Counted from the first letter of the stretch, positions 24,030 through 32,676 are shown. The stretch: 64,000 nucleotides of DNA from Lysobacter oculi (GCF_003293695.1 NZ_CP029556.1:1808001-1872000), one strand, 5' to 3'. Made by a program: numbers and translations. The notes: generated from the sequence alone by a model not told the origin.

Positions 24030-26183
24030 CTTGCCGTAGTAGCCTTCCTTCAACGCATCGAACAGGTTGGCGGCGGTGTGCATCTCGCCGTCGTACTCGA
24101 TCTGCTCGTTGCCCTTCACTTCCACCACGCTGCCGTCATCGAGTTCGAAGCGGTAGGTGGTGTTCTCGAGGTCGGCTTCCTTCACCAGCACGCCCTGGAA
24201 CGCGGCCGGGTTGAAGCGGAAGGTGGTGCAGCCCTTCAGGCCCATCTCGTGCGCGTAGCGGTAGATGTCCTTGAAGTCCTCGTACGGGTAGTCGGTGGGG
24301 ACGTTCGCGGTCTTGGAGATGGAGCTGTCCACCCAGATCTGCGCGGCGGCCTGCACGTCGACGTGTTCCTTCGGCGAGATGTCATCGGCGCTGATGAAGT
24401 ATTCCGGCAGCTGGCCGGCGGCGTCCTCGGCGAACGGCATCGCCTTCGCGTTGACCAGCTCGCGGTAGGCCAGCAGCTCGTAGGAGAACACGTCGACCTT
24501 TTCCTTGGTCTTCTTGCCTTCGCGGATCACGTTGCGGCTGTAGTGGTGGGCGAAGGACGGCTCGATGCCGTTCGACGCGTTGTTGGCCAGCGACAGCGAG
24601 ATGGTGCCGGTCGGCGCGATGGAGCTGTGGTGGGTGAAGCGCGCGCCGACATCCGCCAGCTTCTCGACCAGCTCCGGCGCGACCTCGGCGACCTTCTGCA
24701 TGTAGCGCGAATACTTGGCGTGCAGCAGGCGGCCTTCGATCTGCTGGCCGACCTTCCAGCCGTCCTTCGCCATTTCCGGACGCTTGCGCAGCATCTCGGC
24801 GGTGACCGCGAAGGTCTCGGACATGATCGGCGCCGGGCCCTTCTCCTCGGCCAGCTGCAGCGCGACCTCCCAACCGGCCACGGCCATCTCGCGGGCGATG
24901 CGCTCGGTGAACTCGCACGACTCCTTCGAGCCGTACTTCATCTTCAACATGGTCATGGTGCTGCCCAGGCCCAGGAAGCCCATGCCGTGGCGGCGCTTGC
25001 GCATGATCTCGTTGCGCTGCTGCTCCAGCGGCAGGCCGTTCACTTCGACCACGTTGTCGAGCATGCGGGTGAACACGCGGACGACTTCCTTGTATTCCTC
25101 CCAGTCGAACTCGGCGGCTTCGCCGAACGGTTCGCGCACGAAGTTGGTCAGGTTGACCGAGCCCAGCAGGCAGGCGCCGTAGGGCGGCAGCGGCTGCTCG
25201 CCGCAGGGGTTGGTCGCGCGGATGTTCTCGCACCACCAGTTGTTGTTCATCTCGTTGACGCGGTCGATGAGGATGAAGCCCGGCTCGGCGTAGTCGTACG
25301 TCGAGACCATGATCATGTCCCACAGGTGGCGGGCGCGGACCTGGCCGTAGACCTTGCAGGCGACCAGGCCGTCATCGCGCACGATGTAGCCGCGGGTGGT
25401 CGGCCAGTCGCGCCAGACGATCTGCTGGGCGTCGGCCAGGTCGACTTCGCCCACTTCCTTGTCGGACAACGGGAACACCAGCGGCCATTCGGCGTCCTGC
25501 TTGACCGCGTCCATGAAGCCGTCGGTGATCAGCAGCGACAGGTTGAACTGGCGCAGGCGGCCATCCTCGCGCTTGGCGCGGATGAAGTCGCGGACATCGG
25601 GATGCGACACATCGAACGTGCCCATCTGCGCGCCACGGCGGCCACCGGCGGAGGACACGGTGAAACACATCTTGTCGTAGATATCCATGAAGGACATCGG
25701 GCCGCTGGTATAGGCACCGGCACCGGCCACGAACGCGCCGCGCGGACGCAGGGTGGAGAACTCGTAGCCGATGCCGCAGCCGGCCTTGAGCGTCAGGCCC
25801 GCCTCGTGGACCTTCTCCAGGATGCCGTCCATGGAATCGGTGATGGTGCCGCTGACCGTGCAGTTGATGGTCGAGGTGGCTGGCTTGTGCGCCTGCGCGC
25901 CGGCGTTGGAGGTGATGCGGCCGGCCGGGATGGCCCCGCGGCGCAGCGCCCAGGCGAAGCGCTCGCCCCAGTACTTCTGCAGCTCGGGCGTGGTCTCGGC
26001 TTCGGCCAGCGCCTTGGCGACGCGCAGGTAGGTGGCGTCGATGTCGGCATCGATCGCATCGCCCTGCTTGGTCTTCAGGCGGTACTTCTTGTCCCAGATG
26101 TCCAGCGAGGCCGGCTGCAGGGGGATCACGCGGTTCTCCGTTTCCTTGGTGGTCTTGACCGATTCCAGGCGCACGCTGCTCAT
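24024..26183 (-). CDS. nrdJa: Adenosylcobalamin-dependent (class II) ribonucleotide reductase, large subunit NrdJa
   Basis: A 719-residue catalytic subunit that reduces ribonucleotides to deoxyribonucleotides using a B12-derived thiyl radical, independent of oxygen. Landmarks are RRGAIPAGRITSNAGA, the first redox Cys in STINCTVSGT, KAGCGIGYEFSTLRPRGA, SSAGGRRGAQMGTFDVSHPD, the thiyl site ATNPCGEQPLPPYGACLLGSVNL (N-x-C-x-E), HGMGFLGLGS and APTGTISL. It ends GYYGKF without the usual C-terminal Cys cluster, which is supplied by NrdJb. Candidate NrdR boxes lie about 125-175 bp upstream of the start. No B12 riboswitch is recognised. Confidence 0.94.
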   Translation of the reverse strand: MSSVRLESVKTTKETENRVIPLQPASLDIWDKKYRLKTKQGDAIDADIDATYLRVAKALAEAETTPELQKYWGERFAWALRRGAIPAGRITSNAGAQAHKPATSTINCTVSGTITDSMDGILEKVHEAGLTLKAGCGIGYEFSTLRPRGAFVAGAGAYTSGPMSFMDIYDKMCFTVSSAGGRRGAQMGTFDVSHPDVRDFIRAKREDGRLRQFNLSLLITDGFMDAVKQDAEWPLVFPLSDKEVGEVDLADAQQIVWRDWPTTRGYIVRDDGLVACKVYGQVRARHLWDMIMVSTYDYAEPGFILIDRVNEMNNNWWCENIRATNPCGEQPLPPYGACLLGSVNLTNFVREPFGEAAEFDWEEYKEVVRVFTRMLDNVVEVNGLPLEQQRNEIMRKRRHGMGFLGLGSTMTMLKMKYGSKESCEFTERIAREMAVAGWEVALQLAEEKGPAPIMSETFAVTAEMLRKRPEMAKDGWKVGQQIEGRLLHAKYSRYMQKVAEVAPELVEKLADVGARFTHHSSIAPTGTISLSLANNASNGIEPSFAHHYSRNVIREGKKTKEKVDVFSYELLAYRELVNAKAMPFAEDAAGQLPEYFISADDISPKEHVDVQAAAQIWVDSSISKTANVPTDYPYEDFKDIYRYAHEMGLKGCTTFRFNPAAFQGVLVKEADLENTTYRFELDDGSVVEVKGNEQIEYDGEMHTAANLFDALKEGYYGKF

Positions 26184-26581
26184 GCCGATGATTCACTCCA
26201 TTTGTCGTATGCGGTTGCGGGGGGAAGGCGGACGCACGCCGGTGGCCGCGGAGCCTGAAAAACCCGTGGACTGCCCGATTTCCCCTGTTTTCGCAAGAGC
26301 CGTTGGGCCCAATACTTGGGAATCGGCGTGGTGGCCAACCCCAAGATGTTGTGGAAAACAGGTAGGCAAGCTACGAGGCCATCGGCGCCCTGTCAACCGG
26401 GTTCACGCATTCATTTTTGAGAATTTTCCGTAGGTCGATGTGGCGGTCCCGGCACGCCGGGCTTAACCGCGTATTTAGGTAAGACCCCCGACACTGGCCG
26501 CCTGCGCCCGTCCATCACGCCAACCCCACCGGACCCGGGCGATAAAGGATGCCGATGCCCCACGATGCCCCGCGCCGCCCG
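26184..26581. other. Divergent promoter region between nrdJa and degQ
   Basis: About 400 bp without a gene. It holds the candidate NrdR operator pair (26307-26354), a patch of lower GC around 26400-26440 and the RBS region of nrdJa (GGAG about 12 nt before the start). Promoters for both divergent genes are expected here, but no exact -35/-10 pair could be called. Confidence 0.5.
26307..26354. promoter_or_regulatory. Candidate tandem NrdR boxes upstream of nrdJa
   Basis: Two imperfect palindromes: GCCCAATACTTGGGAA (26307-26322) and CCCCAAGATGTTGTGG (26339-26354). The second matches 11 of 16 positions of the general NrdR box ACACAATATATTGTGT, and the first about 8. Their centres are 32 bp apart, three helical turns, the spacing usual for paired NrdR boxes of ribonucleotide reductase genes. 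They lie ~125-175 bp before the nrdJa start. Repression by NrdR is inferred. Confidence 0.5.
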
Positions 26582-26733
26582 ATGCGCCCCCTGCCCACCC
26601 TGCTGATCCTGGCGGCCACCGCGGCCTTCGGCGGTTTCACCGCCACCGCGGCGCGACGCCCTGACCCAGCCCGCCACCGCCGAACCGGTGCCGGCCAGCG
26701 TGCCGATGACCGCAAGCCAGCCTGCCGACCGCC
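26582..26733 (+). pseudogene. Out-of-frame 5' portion of the DegQ-type protease gene (signal peptide and linker)
   Basis: ATG at 26582 starts MRPLPTLLILAATAAFGG, a clear signal peptide, then FTATAA. From about 26650 the protein-like reading moves to the +1 frame (DALTQPATAEPVPASVPM from 26655). Near 26715-26722 it moves again to the frame of the protease body (SLPTAVGGQPVPSLAPML). Each change equals one extra base, in GCGGCGCG and AGCCAGCC contexts. Together the three pieces would form a normal DegQ N-terminus. This is either a real double frameshift that removes export of the protease or a sequencing/assembly error in GC-rich DNA. Confidence 0.6.
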
Positions 26734-28011
26734 GTGGGCGGCCAGCCGGTGCCTTCGCTGGCGCCGATGCTGCAGCGGGTGATGCCGGCGGTGGTCAGCG
26801 TCAATACCAAGCAGATCGTGCGGGTCAACACGCCCTGGGGCAATGATCCGAGGATGCTGCGGATGCTCGGCATCCCGCCGGAACGGGTGGCGCAGTCGCT
26901 CGGTTCGGGGGTGATTGTCGATGCGGCCAAGGGCTACGTCCTCACCAACCACCACGTGGTCGAGAACGCCGACGAGGTTTCGGTGATGCTGGCCGACGGC
27001 CGCACGCTGAAGGCCGAATTCCTCGGCTCCGATGCCGACACCGACGTGGCGCTGATGCGCATCCCGGCGCAGAACCTGACCGCGGTGCCGCTGGCCGACA
27101 GCGACGCGCTGCGGGTCGGCGACTTCGTGGTCGCCATCGGCAACCCGTTCGGCGTGGGGCAGACGGTGACCTCGGGCATCGTCTCGGCGGTGGGCCGCAA
27201 CAACCTGCCCGGCGCCGGCTTCCAGAACTTCATCCAGACCGATGCCAGCATCAATCCCGGCAATTCCGGCGGTGCGCTGGTCGACCTCAACGGCCGGCTG
27301 GTCGGCATCAACACCGCCAGCTTCAACCCGCGTGGCTCGATGGCCGGCAACATCGGGCTGGGCTTCGCCATTCCGAGCGACCTGGCCAGCAACATCATGG
27401 GCCAGCTGCTGGCCAACAACGGCCAGGTCCGCCGTGGCACGCTGGGCGTGGACACGCAGGACATCGACGACCGCCGCGCGCGTGCGCTGGGGCTCGATTC
27501 CAGTGCCGGCGCGCTGGTGACGCGGGTCTATCCGGGCTCATCCGCCGCCAGTGCCGGCCTGCGCACGGGTGATGTGATCCTGGCCGCCAACGGCCAGCGC
27601 ATCGCCAATGCCGAGGACTTCCGCAACTTCCAGGGCCTGCAGGCGGCGAATGCGAAGCTGACGCTCGACATCCGCCGCGATGGCCTCCCGCTGCAGCTGT
27701 CCGCCGGCCTGCAGGAACAGCCGCGCGACGGCGCCAGCCTGGATCCGCGCCTGGCCGGCGTGACCTTCGGCGAACTCCCCGAATCGCTGCGCCGGCAGGG
27801 CGTCGATGGCGTGCTGGTCAGCGCCGTCGCCGCCGACAGCCGCGCGGCCCGCGCCGGCCTTCGCGGCGGCGATGTCATCCTCGAAGCCACCACCACCGGC
27901 GGCTTCGGAGACCTGGCCAGCTTCCGCGCCAGTTTCCGCCAACCCCCGGCGCAGCTCGCCTTCCGCATCTGGCGTGACGGCAACCGCATCGGCACCCTCG
28001 TCATCCCCTGA
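26734..28011 (+). CDS. degQ: DegQ/DegP-family serine endoprotease (body; 5' end frameshifted)
   Basis: Periplasmic HtrA-family quality-control protease. The intact frame gives 425 residues from GTG at 26734. Trypsin-like domain: LGSGVIVDA, catalytic His in VLTNHHVVENA, Asp in SDADTDVALMRI, Ser in TDASINPGNSGGALVD, and GFAIPSDLA. Two PDZ domains follow: ~225-315 (RRGTLGVDTQDI, RVYPGSSAASAGLRTGDVI) and ~330-420 (GVLVSAVAADSRAARAGLRGGDVIL). In this frame no signal peptide is present; a signal peptide lies just upstream in another frame. The usual family length (~470-480) would be restored by joining the frames. Followed 23 bp later by a DUF883-type gene. Confidence 0.85.
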   Translation: MGGQPVPSLAPMLQRVMPAVVSVNTKQIVRVNTPWGNDPRMLRMLGIPPERVAQSLGSGVIVDAAKGYVLTNHHVVENADEVSVMLADGRTLKAEFLGSDADTDVALMRIPAQNLTAVPLADSDALRVGDFVVAIGNPFGVGQTVTSGIVSAVGRNNLPGAGFQNFIQTDASINPGNSGGALVDLNGRLVGINTASFNPRGSMAGNIGLGFAIPSDLASNIMGQLLANNGQVRRGTLGVDTQDIDDRRARALGLDSSAGALVTRVYPGSSAASAGLRTGDVILAANGQRIANAEDFRNFQGLQAANAKLTLDIRRDGLPLQLSAGLQEQPRDGASLDPRLAGVTFGELPESLRRQGVDGVLVSAVAADSRAARAGLRGGDVILEATTTGGFGDLASFRASFRQPPAQLAFRIWRDGNRIGTLVIP

Positions 28012-28034
28012 CCCACCCCCACAGGAGCACCACC

Positions 28035-28385
28035 ATGAGCGACGTCAAAGACAACCTCTCCCAGGCCAGCGGCCATATCAAGCAGGCGGCGAGCCACGCC
28101 GGTGATTCGATCAAGGGCGCGGCGGCCGCGGCCGGCGACGAACTGCGCCTGGGCAAGGCCAACATGAAGGCCGAACTGGCCGATGGCGCGGTGGCCGGCA
28201 TCAACGCCGCCGAGCAGATGGGCGCCGCCGCCAAGGAACAGATGGACGTGCTGATGGAAAAGGGCCGCGACATGGTCGACAGCACCTCCGAGCTGATCCG
28301 CGAGCGTCCGCTGACCGCGTTCGGCATCGCCTTCGCGGCCGGTTGGGTGATCGCCAAGCTGGCCCGCAGCGGCGGCGAGAAGTAA
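28035..28385 (+). CDS. ElaB/YqjD/DUF883-family membrane-anchored protein
   Basis: A 116-residue protein with a long amphipathic helical region (KDNLSQASGHIKQAASHAGDSIKGAAAAAGDEL) and a single C-terminal membrane helix in the family pattern ERPLTAFGIAFAAGWVIAKLA. In E. coli related proteins are ribosome-associated, inner-membrane, stationary-phase proteins. RBS AGGAG. It begins a run of three small envelope genes after degQ, and the first two (gap 6 bp) are surely co-transcribed. Confidence 0.82.
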   Translation: MSDVKDNLSQASGHIKQAASHAGDSIKGAAAAAGDELRLGKANMKAELADGAVAGINAAEQMGAAAKEQMDVLMEKGRDMVDSTSELIRERPLTAFGIAFAAGWVIAKLARSGGEK

Positions 28386-28391
28386 GCCGCG

Positions 28392-28928
28392 ATGTCGTCG
28401 GAGCGGGGCCCCGACGGCGTCATCGCCGACCTGATCGAATCGTTCCGCCAGGTCGGCGAATCGGGCCAGGCGGGCTTGGCAGCCGCGCGCGACGCCGGCA
28501 AGGCGATGCGCACGCTGGTGTCGGCCGACGTCTCGCTGGCGCGCAGCGCCTTCGGGCGCACGCTGGCGTTCACCGGCGTGGCAATCGCGTTCGGCGCCTC
28601 GGCCTGGCTGCTGCTGATGGCGGCGCTGATCGTCGCGCTCAACAGCGGGCTGGGCTGGTCGTGGCCGGTCGCGCTGCTGTCCACCGCGCTGCTCAGCATC
28701 GTGTTGACGGTGCTGGCCGGCTGGTGGGCGATGCGCTATTTCGAGCACACGCGGATGAAGGCGACCCGTCGCCAGCTGGCCCGGCTCGGCATCGGTGAAC
28801 TGGCGGAGATGACGCCGAATCCCGGTTCGCCGGCATCGACCAAGGCCGCCACGGAATCGATCCCCACCGAGAAGCCCAACGGCGAGCCGGTCAAGGACGA
28901 CCAGGGCATCGAGGTCACGCCGCCGTGA
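28392..28928 (+). CDS. Phage holin-like (DUF1469) membrane protein
   Basis: A 178-residue protein: an N-terminal helical region (GVIADLIESFRQVGESGQAGL), two strong membrane helices (~65-85, TGVAIAFGASAWLLLMAALI; ~95-115, VALLSTALLSIVLTVLAGWWA) and a disordered Pro/Glu/Lys-rich tail. This is the layout of the Phage_holin_3_6/DUF1469 (YqjE) family, which commonly follows DUF883 (YqjD) genes, as in E. coli yqjDEK. It is not part of a prophage here. It starts 6 bp after the DUF883 gene. Confidence 0.8.
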   Translation: MSSERGPDGVIADLIESFRQVGESGQAGLAAARDAGKAMRTLVSADVSLARSAFGRTLAFTGVAIAFGASAWLLLMAALIVALNSGLGWSWPVALLSTALLSIVLTVLAGWWAMRYFEHTRMKATRRQLARLGIGELAEMTPNPGSPASTKAATESIPTEKPNGEPVKDDQGIEVTPP

Positions 28929-28986
28929 CAGGCTGCTGCCGCATCGTCATCCCCTCTTTCCACTTCCACACCGGCAGCCGACGCGC

Positions 28987-29400
28987 ATGGGCTTCGAACA
29001 ACTGATCGACAAGGTCACCCAGGCCGAACAGGCGCTTGAGGCAAGCGAACGCGGCACGGTGGCGGAATGGCGCCAGCTGAAGTCCGCCTGGCGCACGGCA
29101 TGGACGCCCGGGCGCATCGTCATCGCCGGGCTGGCCAGCGGCTTCCTGGTGGGCCGGGCGCAGCCGCTCTCGCGCACCACCGGCGGCGGGATATTGCAGC
29201 TGATGACGGCGCTGTCCGGCCTTGTCGCCAGTGGCAGCGCGCAGGTCGCGGCCAGCGAAGCCGGCGATGCCGCACACCACGCCGAAGCCACCGCCGAAGC
29301 GGTCGGCGCGGATCCGGTCGCGGCGGCGACAGCGCAGGCAATGCCCTCGCCCGACCCGCTGCAGGAACACGAGCGCATGCGCCGCAGCGGGTTGATGTGA
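28987..29400 (+). CDS. Small membrane-associated protein, YqjK-position
   Basis: A 137-residue protein of unknown function. The N-terminal helix is charged (IDKVTQAEQALEASERGTVAEWRQL), residues ~48-60 are moderately hydrophobic (RIVIAGLASGFLVGRA), and the second half is Ala/Glu-rich. By position after DUF883 and DUF1469 genes it is equivalent to E. coli yqjK, but I do not see clear sequence similarity. Its stop codon overlaps the GTG start of the transporter gene (GTGA), implying translational coupling. Confidence 0.65.
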   Translation: MGFEQLIDKVTQAEQALEASERGTVAEWRQLKSAWRTAWTPGRIVIAGLASGFLVGRAQPLSRTTGGGILQLMTALSGLVASGSAQVAASEAGDAAHHAEATAEAVGADPVAAATAQAMPSPDPLQEHERMRRSGLM

Positions 29401-30530
29401 GCACGCCCGCCGACCCTCCGGTCACGCCCGAGCCGCTGCAGCCTGCATCGGAGCCGGCATCGCCGAAACCGGTCGAAGTGCCGCCGCGCCCGCGCGCGAG
29501 CATCGCGCTGCTGGTCATCGCCACGCTCGCCGTCGCCTACACGCTGTGGGCCACGCAGGCGCTGGTGCTGCCGATCCTGCTGGCGCTGTTCTTCGCGCTG
29601 ATCGGCAACCCGATCATCCGGGTCCTGCAAAGGTTGATGCTGCCGCGCGCACTGGCCGCGGTGCTGGTGCTGGCCGGCGGCATCGCGCTGGCGGTGGCGC
29701 TGGGCCAGCAGCTGGTCGCGCCGGCCGGCGAGTGGTTCAGCGAGGTGCCGCAGCAGATGCGCAAGCTGGCGCCGAAGCTGCAGACGCTGGCCAAACCGGT
29801 GCAGGACGCCAACAAGGTCGCCGAGAACATCGCCCGCGCGGCCGGTGGCGAGAGCACAGCGAAAAAGGCCGAGGTCATCAAGACCGAGGTCAACGACCCC
29901 TACAAGATGCTGACCGCCACGCCCAAGATCCTCGCGCAGGTGCTGGCGGTGATCCTGCTCACGCTGTTCTTCATGATCTTCGGCCAGACCCTGCAGCGGC
30001 ACGCCATCGACCTGCTGCCGGGGCGGCAGCAGAAGCGCATCACCGTCGACATCCTGCAGTCCATCGAACGCGAGATGTCGCGCTACGTGCTGACCATCAG
30101 CGTGATCAACATCGTGCTGGGGCTGGTGCTGGCGGCGGCGCTGTACTTCGTCCTGCACCTGTCGCTGCCCGAGGCGCTGCTGTGGGGCACGATGGCCGCG
30201 CTGCTCAATTACGCGCCCTACGTCGGGCCGCTGATCGGCGTGCTGGTGATGCTGGTGATGGGCTTCACCACCCAGCCCGACCTGTGGCCGGCGCTGCTGC
30301 CGGCGGCGATCTACCTGGGCCTGCACACGCTGGAAGGCCAGATCATCACGCCCATCGTGCTCGGCAAGCGGATGGCGATCTCGCCCCTGGTGCTGATGCT
30401 GGCGCTGATGGTGTTCGGCTGGCTGTGGGGGATCATCGGCCTGCTGCTGGCGGTACCGCTGCTGGTCTGCGTCAAGATCGTGCTGTCGAAGGTGGAAGGC
30501 TGGGAAGGCTGGGCGAAGCTGCTGGAGTGA
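29397..30530 (+). CDS. AI-2E family transporter (PerM/TqsA-like)
   Basis: A 377-residue inner-membrane protein from GTG at 29397. After a Pro-rich cytoplasmic N-terminus (~30 residues) come about eight membrane helices, including ALVLPILLALFFALIGNPII, ALAAVLVLAGGIALAVAL, LAVILLTLFFMIFG and the C-terminal set LLWGTMAALLNYAPYVGPLIG, EGQIITPIVLGKRMAISPLVL and WGIIGLLLAVPLLVCVKI. The NYAPYVGP and EGQIITP motifs are diagnostic of this family. Members export small molecules or affect Na+/H+ balance; the substrate is not predictable here. Confidence 0.9.
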   Translation: MSTPADPPVTPEPLQPASEPASPKPVEVPPRPRASIALLVIATLAVAYTLWATQALVLPILLALFFALIGNPIIRVLQRLMLPRALAAVLVLAGGIALAVALGQQLVAPAGEWFSEVPQQMRKLAPKLQTLAKPVQDANKVAENIARAAGGESTAKKAEVIKTEVNDPYKMLTATPKILAQVLAVILLTLFFMIFGQTLQRHAIDLLPGRQQKRITVDILQSIEREMSRYVLTISVINIVLGLVLAAALYFVLHLSLPEALLWGTMAALLNYAPYVGPLIGVLVMLVMGFTTQPDLWPALLPAAIYLGLHTLEGQIITPIVLGKRMAISPLVLMLALMVFGWLWGIIGLLLAVPLLVCVKIVLSKVEGWEGWAKLLE

Positions 30531-30571
30531 TCCGGCGGGGCGCGTGCGGGTCGAGCGGCTAAAATCCCCGT

Positions 30572-31303
30572 GTGAGCCCGTCCCCGCCCCTCCGCGCGAT
30601 CACCCTCGACCTCGACGACACCCTCTGGCCGTTCCCGCCGATCGGCGAGCGCATCGAGCGCGTGCTGCACGCCTGGTTCGAAGTGCATTCGCCGAAGACC
30701 GCCGCGCAGTTCCCGATTCCCGCCATGCGCCGGTTGCGCGAACGGATGATCGAGCGCTACCCGCGCCAGTCGCACGACGCCAGCTGGCTGCGCCGCAAGG
30801 GCATCGAGGTGGCGCTGGCCGAAAGCGGCGGCGATCCCGCCCTGGCCGATGCCGCCTACGACGCGTTCTTCGTCGAACGCAACAAGGTCGATTTCTACGC
30901 TGACGCACCGGCCGCGCTCGCGCGCATCGCCGCCCGCCTTCCGGTCTGCGCGGTCAGCAACGGCAACGCGGACCTCCGCGCGATCGGCATCGACCGGCAC
31001 TTCGCGCATCGCATCACCGCCCGCGAATTCGGCGTCGGCAAACCCGATGCCGCGATCTTCCACCACGCCTGCGAACGGCTCGGCGTCGCGCCCGCCGAGG
31101 TGCTGCATGTGGGGGACGATGTCGAAGCGGACATCGCCGGGGCGCATCGCGCCGGCCTGCGCACCTGCTGGCTGCATCGCGATGACGCTCGCGAAAAACA
31201 TCCACGCTGGCCGAAGCGCGAATTCATGCCGACGCTCACCTTCCCCACCCTCACCGCGCTGGCCGACTGGCTGGACGCCCACCTGGACGAGGTTCCCCGA
31301 TGA
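30572..31303 (+). CDS. HAD-superfamily phosphatase (YigB-like)
   Basis: A 243-residue protein from GTG at 30572. Motif I is AITLDLDDTLWP (nucleophile Asp ~13), motif II is VCAVSNGNAD, motif III Lys is in FGVGKPDAAIF, and motif IV is VLHVGDDVEADIAGAHRAGL. The helical cap has HAWFEVHSPKTAAQ. It resembles YigB-type FMN/sugar-phosphate phosphatases, though the substrate is not certain. The stop codon overlaps the ATG of the M17 peptidase gene by 4 bp, so the two genes are translationally coupled. Confidence 0.87.
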   Translation: MSPSPPLRAITLDLDDTLWPFPPIGERIERVLHAWFEVHSPKTAAQFPIPAMRRLRERMIERYPRQSHDASWLRRKGIEVALAESGGDPALADAAYDAFFVERNKVDFYADAPAALARIAARLPVCAVSNGNADLRAIGIDRHFAHRITAREFGVGKPDAAIFHHACERLGVAPAEVLHVGDDVEADIAGAHRAGLRTCWLHRDDAREKHPRWPKREFMPTLTFPTLTALADWLDAHLDEVPR

Positions 31304-32676
31304 CCGACCTGCCCGGCCTGCGACGCAATGCCGCCCACGCGCTGCCCTTCCACTGCGTGCGCAGCGACGAGTTCGATGGCTGGCGCAAATTGCAGCTGCC
31401 CGCCACCGGCCAGTGGCTGGACGCGCAGAAATACGTCGCCGGCTCCGGCACGCTGGCCCTGCTGCCGGGCGGCGACGGCATCGAGGGCGCGGTGATCGGC
31501 CTGAGTGACCGCCACGATCCCTTCGCCTACGCGCACGCGCCGTTCGCGCTGCCGCCGGGCGACTGGCAACTGACCGGTGAGCTGGACGAAGACGCGCGTC
31601 GCGCCCTGCTGCTCGGCTGGGGTCTCGGCAGCTACCGCTTCCGCCGCTACAAGCAGCCGTTGCGCGAGCCGGCTTCGCTGGTCATCGGCGACGGGGCGGA
31701 TGCGGAAACGCTCGACATCCTCGCCGCCTGCCTGCGCACCCGCGACCTCATCAACACCCCGACCGAGGACATGGGCCCCGACCAGATGGAAGCGGGCGTG
31801 CGCGAGATCGCCGGACGCCACGGCGCGAACATCGAAGTGATCGCGGGTGATGACCTGCTGGCGCAGGGCTATCCGGCGATCCACGCGGTCGGACGCGCCT
31901 CGCATCGCGCGCCGCGCTTCATCGAACTGCATTGGGGCGATGACGCCGCGCCGCATGTCGCTCTGGTCGGCAAGGGCGTGTGTTTCGATACCGGCGGCCT
32001 CAACCTCAAGGCCAGCGCCGGCATGCGCAACATGAAGAAGGACATGGGCGGCGCCGCGCACGCGATCGCACTGGCCGAGCTGATCATGGCGCGCAAATTG
32101 CCGGTGCGGCTGTCGCTGTTCGTCGCGGCGGTGGAGAACGCGGTCGGGCCGAACGCGCTGCGCCCGGGCGAAGTCATCGCCACCCGCAAGGGCGTGAGCG
32201 TGGAGATCGACAACACCGACGCCGAAGGCCGGCTGGTGCTCTGCGACGCGCTGGTCCGCGCCGGCGAGGACGCGCCGGAACTCATCCTCGACTTCGCCAC
32301 GCTCACCGGTGCCGCGCGCATCGCGCTGGGGCCGGACCTGCCCGCGCTCTACGCCAACGACGACGCGCTCGCCAACGACTGGCTCGCCGCCGGCCAGCGC
32401 GCGTACGACCCGCTCTGGCGCATGCCGCTGTGGCGCCCGTACCTGCGCTATCTCACCAGCACGATCGCCGACATCGCCAACGCCAGCAACACCACGATGG
32501 CCGGCAGCGTCACCGCCGCGCTGTACCTGGAGCGCTTCGTGCCGGAAGGCCAGAAGTGGGCGCATCTCGATGTCTACAGCTGGAACGACAGCGACCGCCC
32601 GGGCCGCCCGGCCGGTGGCGAGGCGCAGGGCCTGCGCGCGGCATTCGCGATGTTGAAGGCGCGCTTCGGCGGCTGA
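31300..32676 (+). CDS. M17-family leucyl aminopeptidase
   Basis: A 458-residue metallo-aminopeptidase of the PepA/PepB class, cytoplasmic. The N-terminal domain is variable; the catalytic domain starts about residue 150 with RTRDLINTPTEDMGP. Metal and active-site landmarks are VGKGVCFDTGGLNLK, MRNMKKDMGGAAH, VEIDNTDAEGRLVLCDAL (M17 signature) and LILDFATLTGAARIALG, followed by LTSTIADIANASNTTMAGSVTAALYLERF and HLDVYSWN. It is two-zinc dependent by family. It is the short-type M17 found alongside classic pepA in Xanthomonadaceae. Coupled to the HAD gene by ATGA overlap. Confidence 0.93.
   Translation: MTDLPGLRRNAAHALPFHCVRSDEFDGWRKLQLPATGQWLDAQKYVAGSGTLALLPGGDGIEGAVIGLSDRHDPFAYAHAPFALPPGDWQLTGELDEDARRALLLGWGLGSYRFRRYKQPLREPASLVIGDGADAETLDILAACLRTRDLINTPTEDMGPDQMEAGVREIAGRHGANIEVIAGDDLLAQGYPAIHAVGRASHRAPRFIELHWGDDAAPHVALVGKGVCFDTGGLNLKASAGMRNMKKDMGGAAHAIALAELIMARKLPVRLSLFVAAVENAVGPNALRPGEVIATRKGVSVEIDNTDAEGRLVLCDALVRAGEDAPELILDFATLTGAARIALGPDLPALYANDDALANDWLAAGQRAYDPLWRMPLWRPYLRYLTSTIADIANASNTTMAGSVTAALYLERFVPEGQKWAHLDVYSWNDSDRPGRPAGGEAQGLRAAFAMLKARFGG

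Noticed and set aside
26184..26581. Cobalamin riboswitch upstream of the B12-dependent reductase
   Set aside because: I could not find the conserved B12-box pattern or the expected long structured leader; only NrdR-like palindromes are visible.
28392..28928. Prophage remnant, because of the holin-like protein
   Set aside because: The protein belongs to the chromosomal YqjE/DUF1469 type, next to a DUF883 gene as in E. coli. No integrase, capsid or lysis genes are around it.
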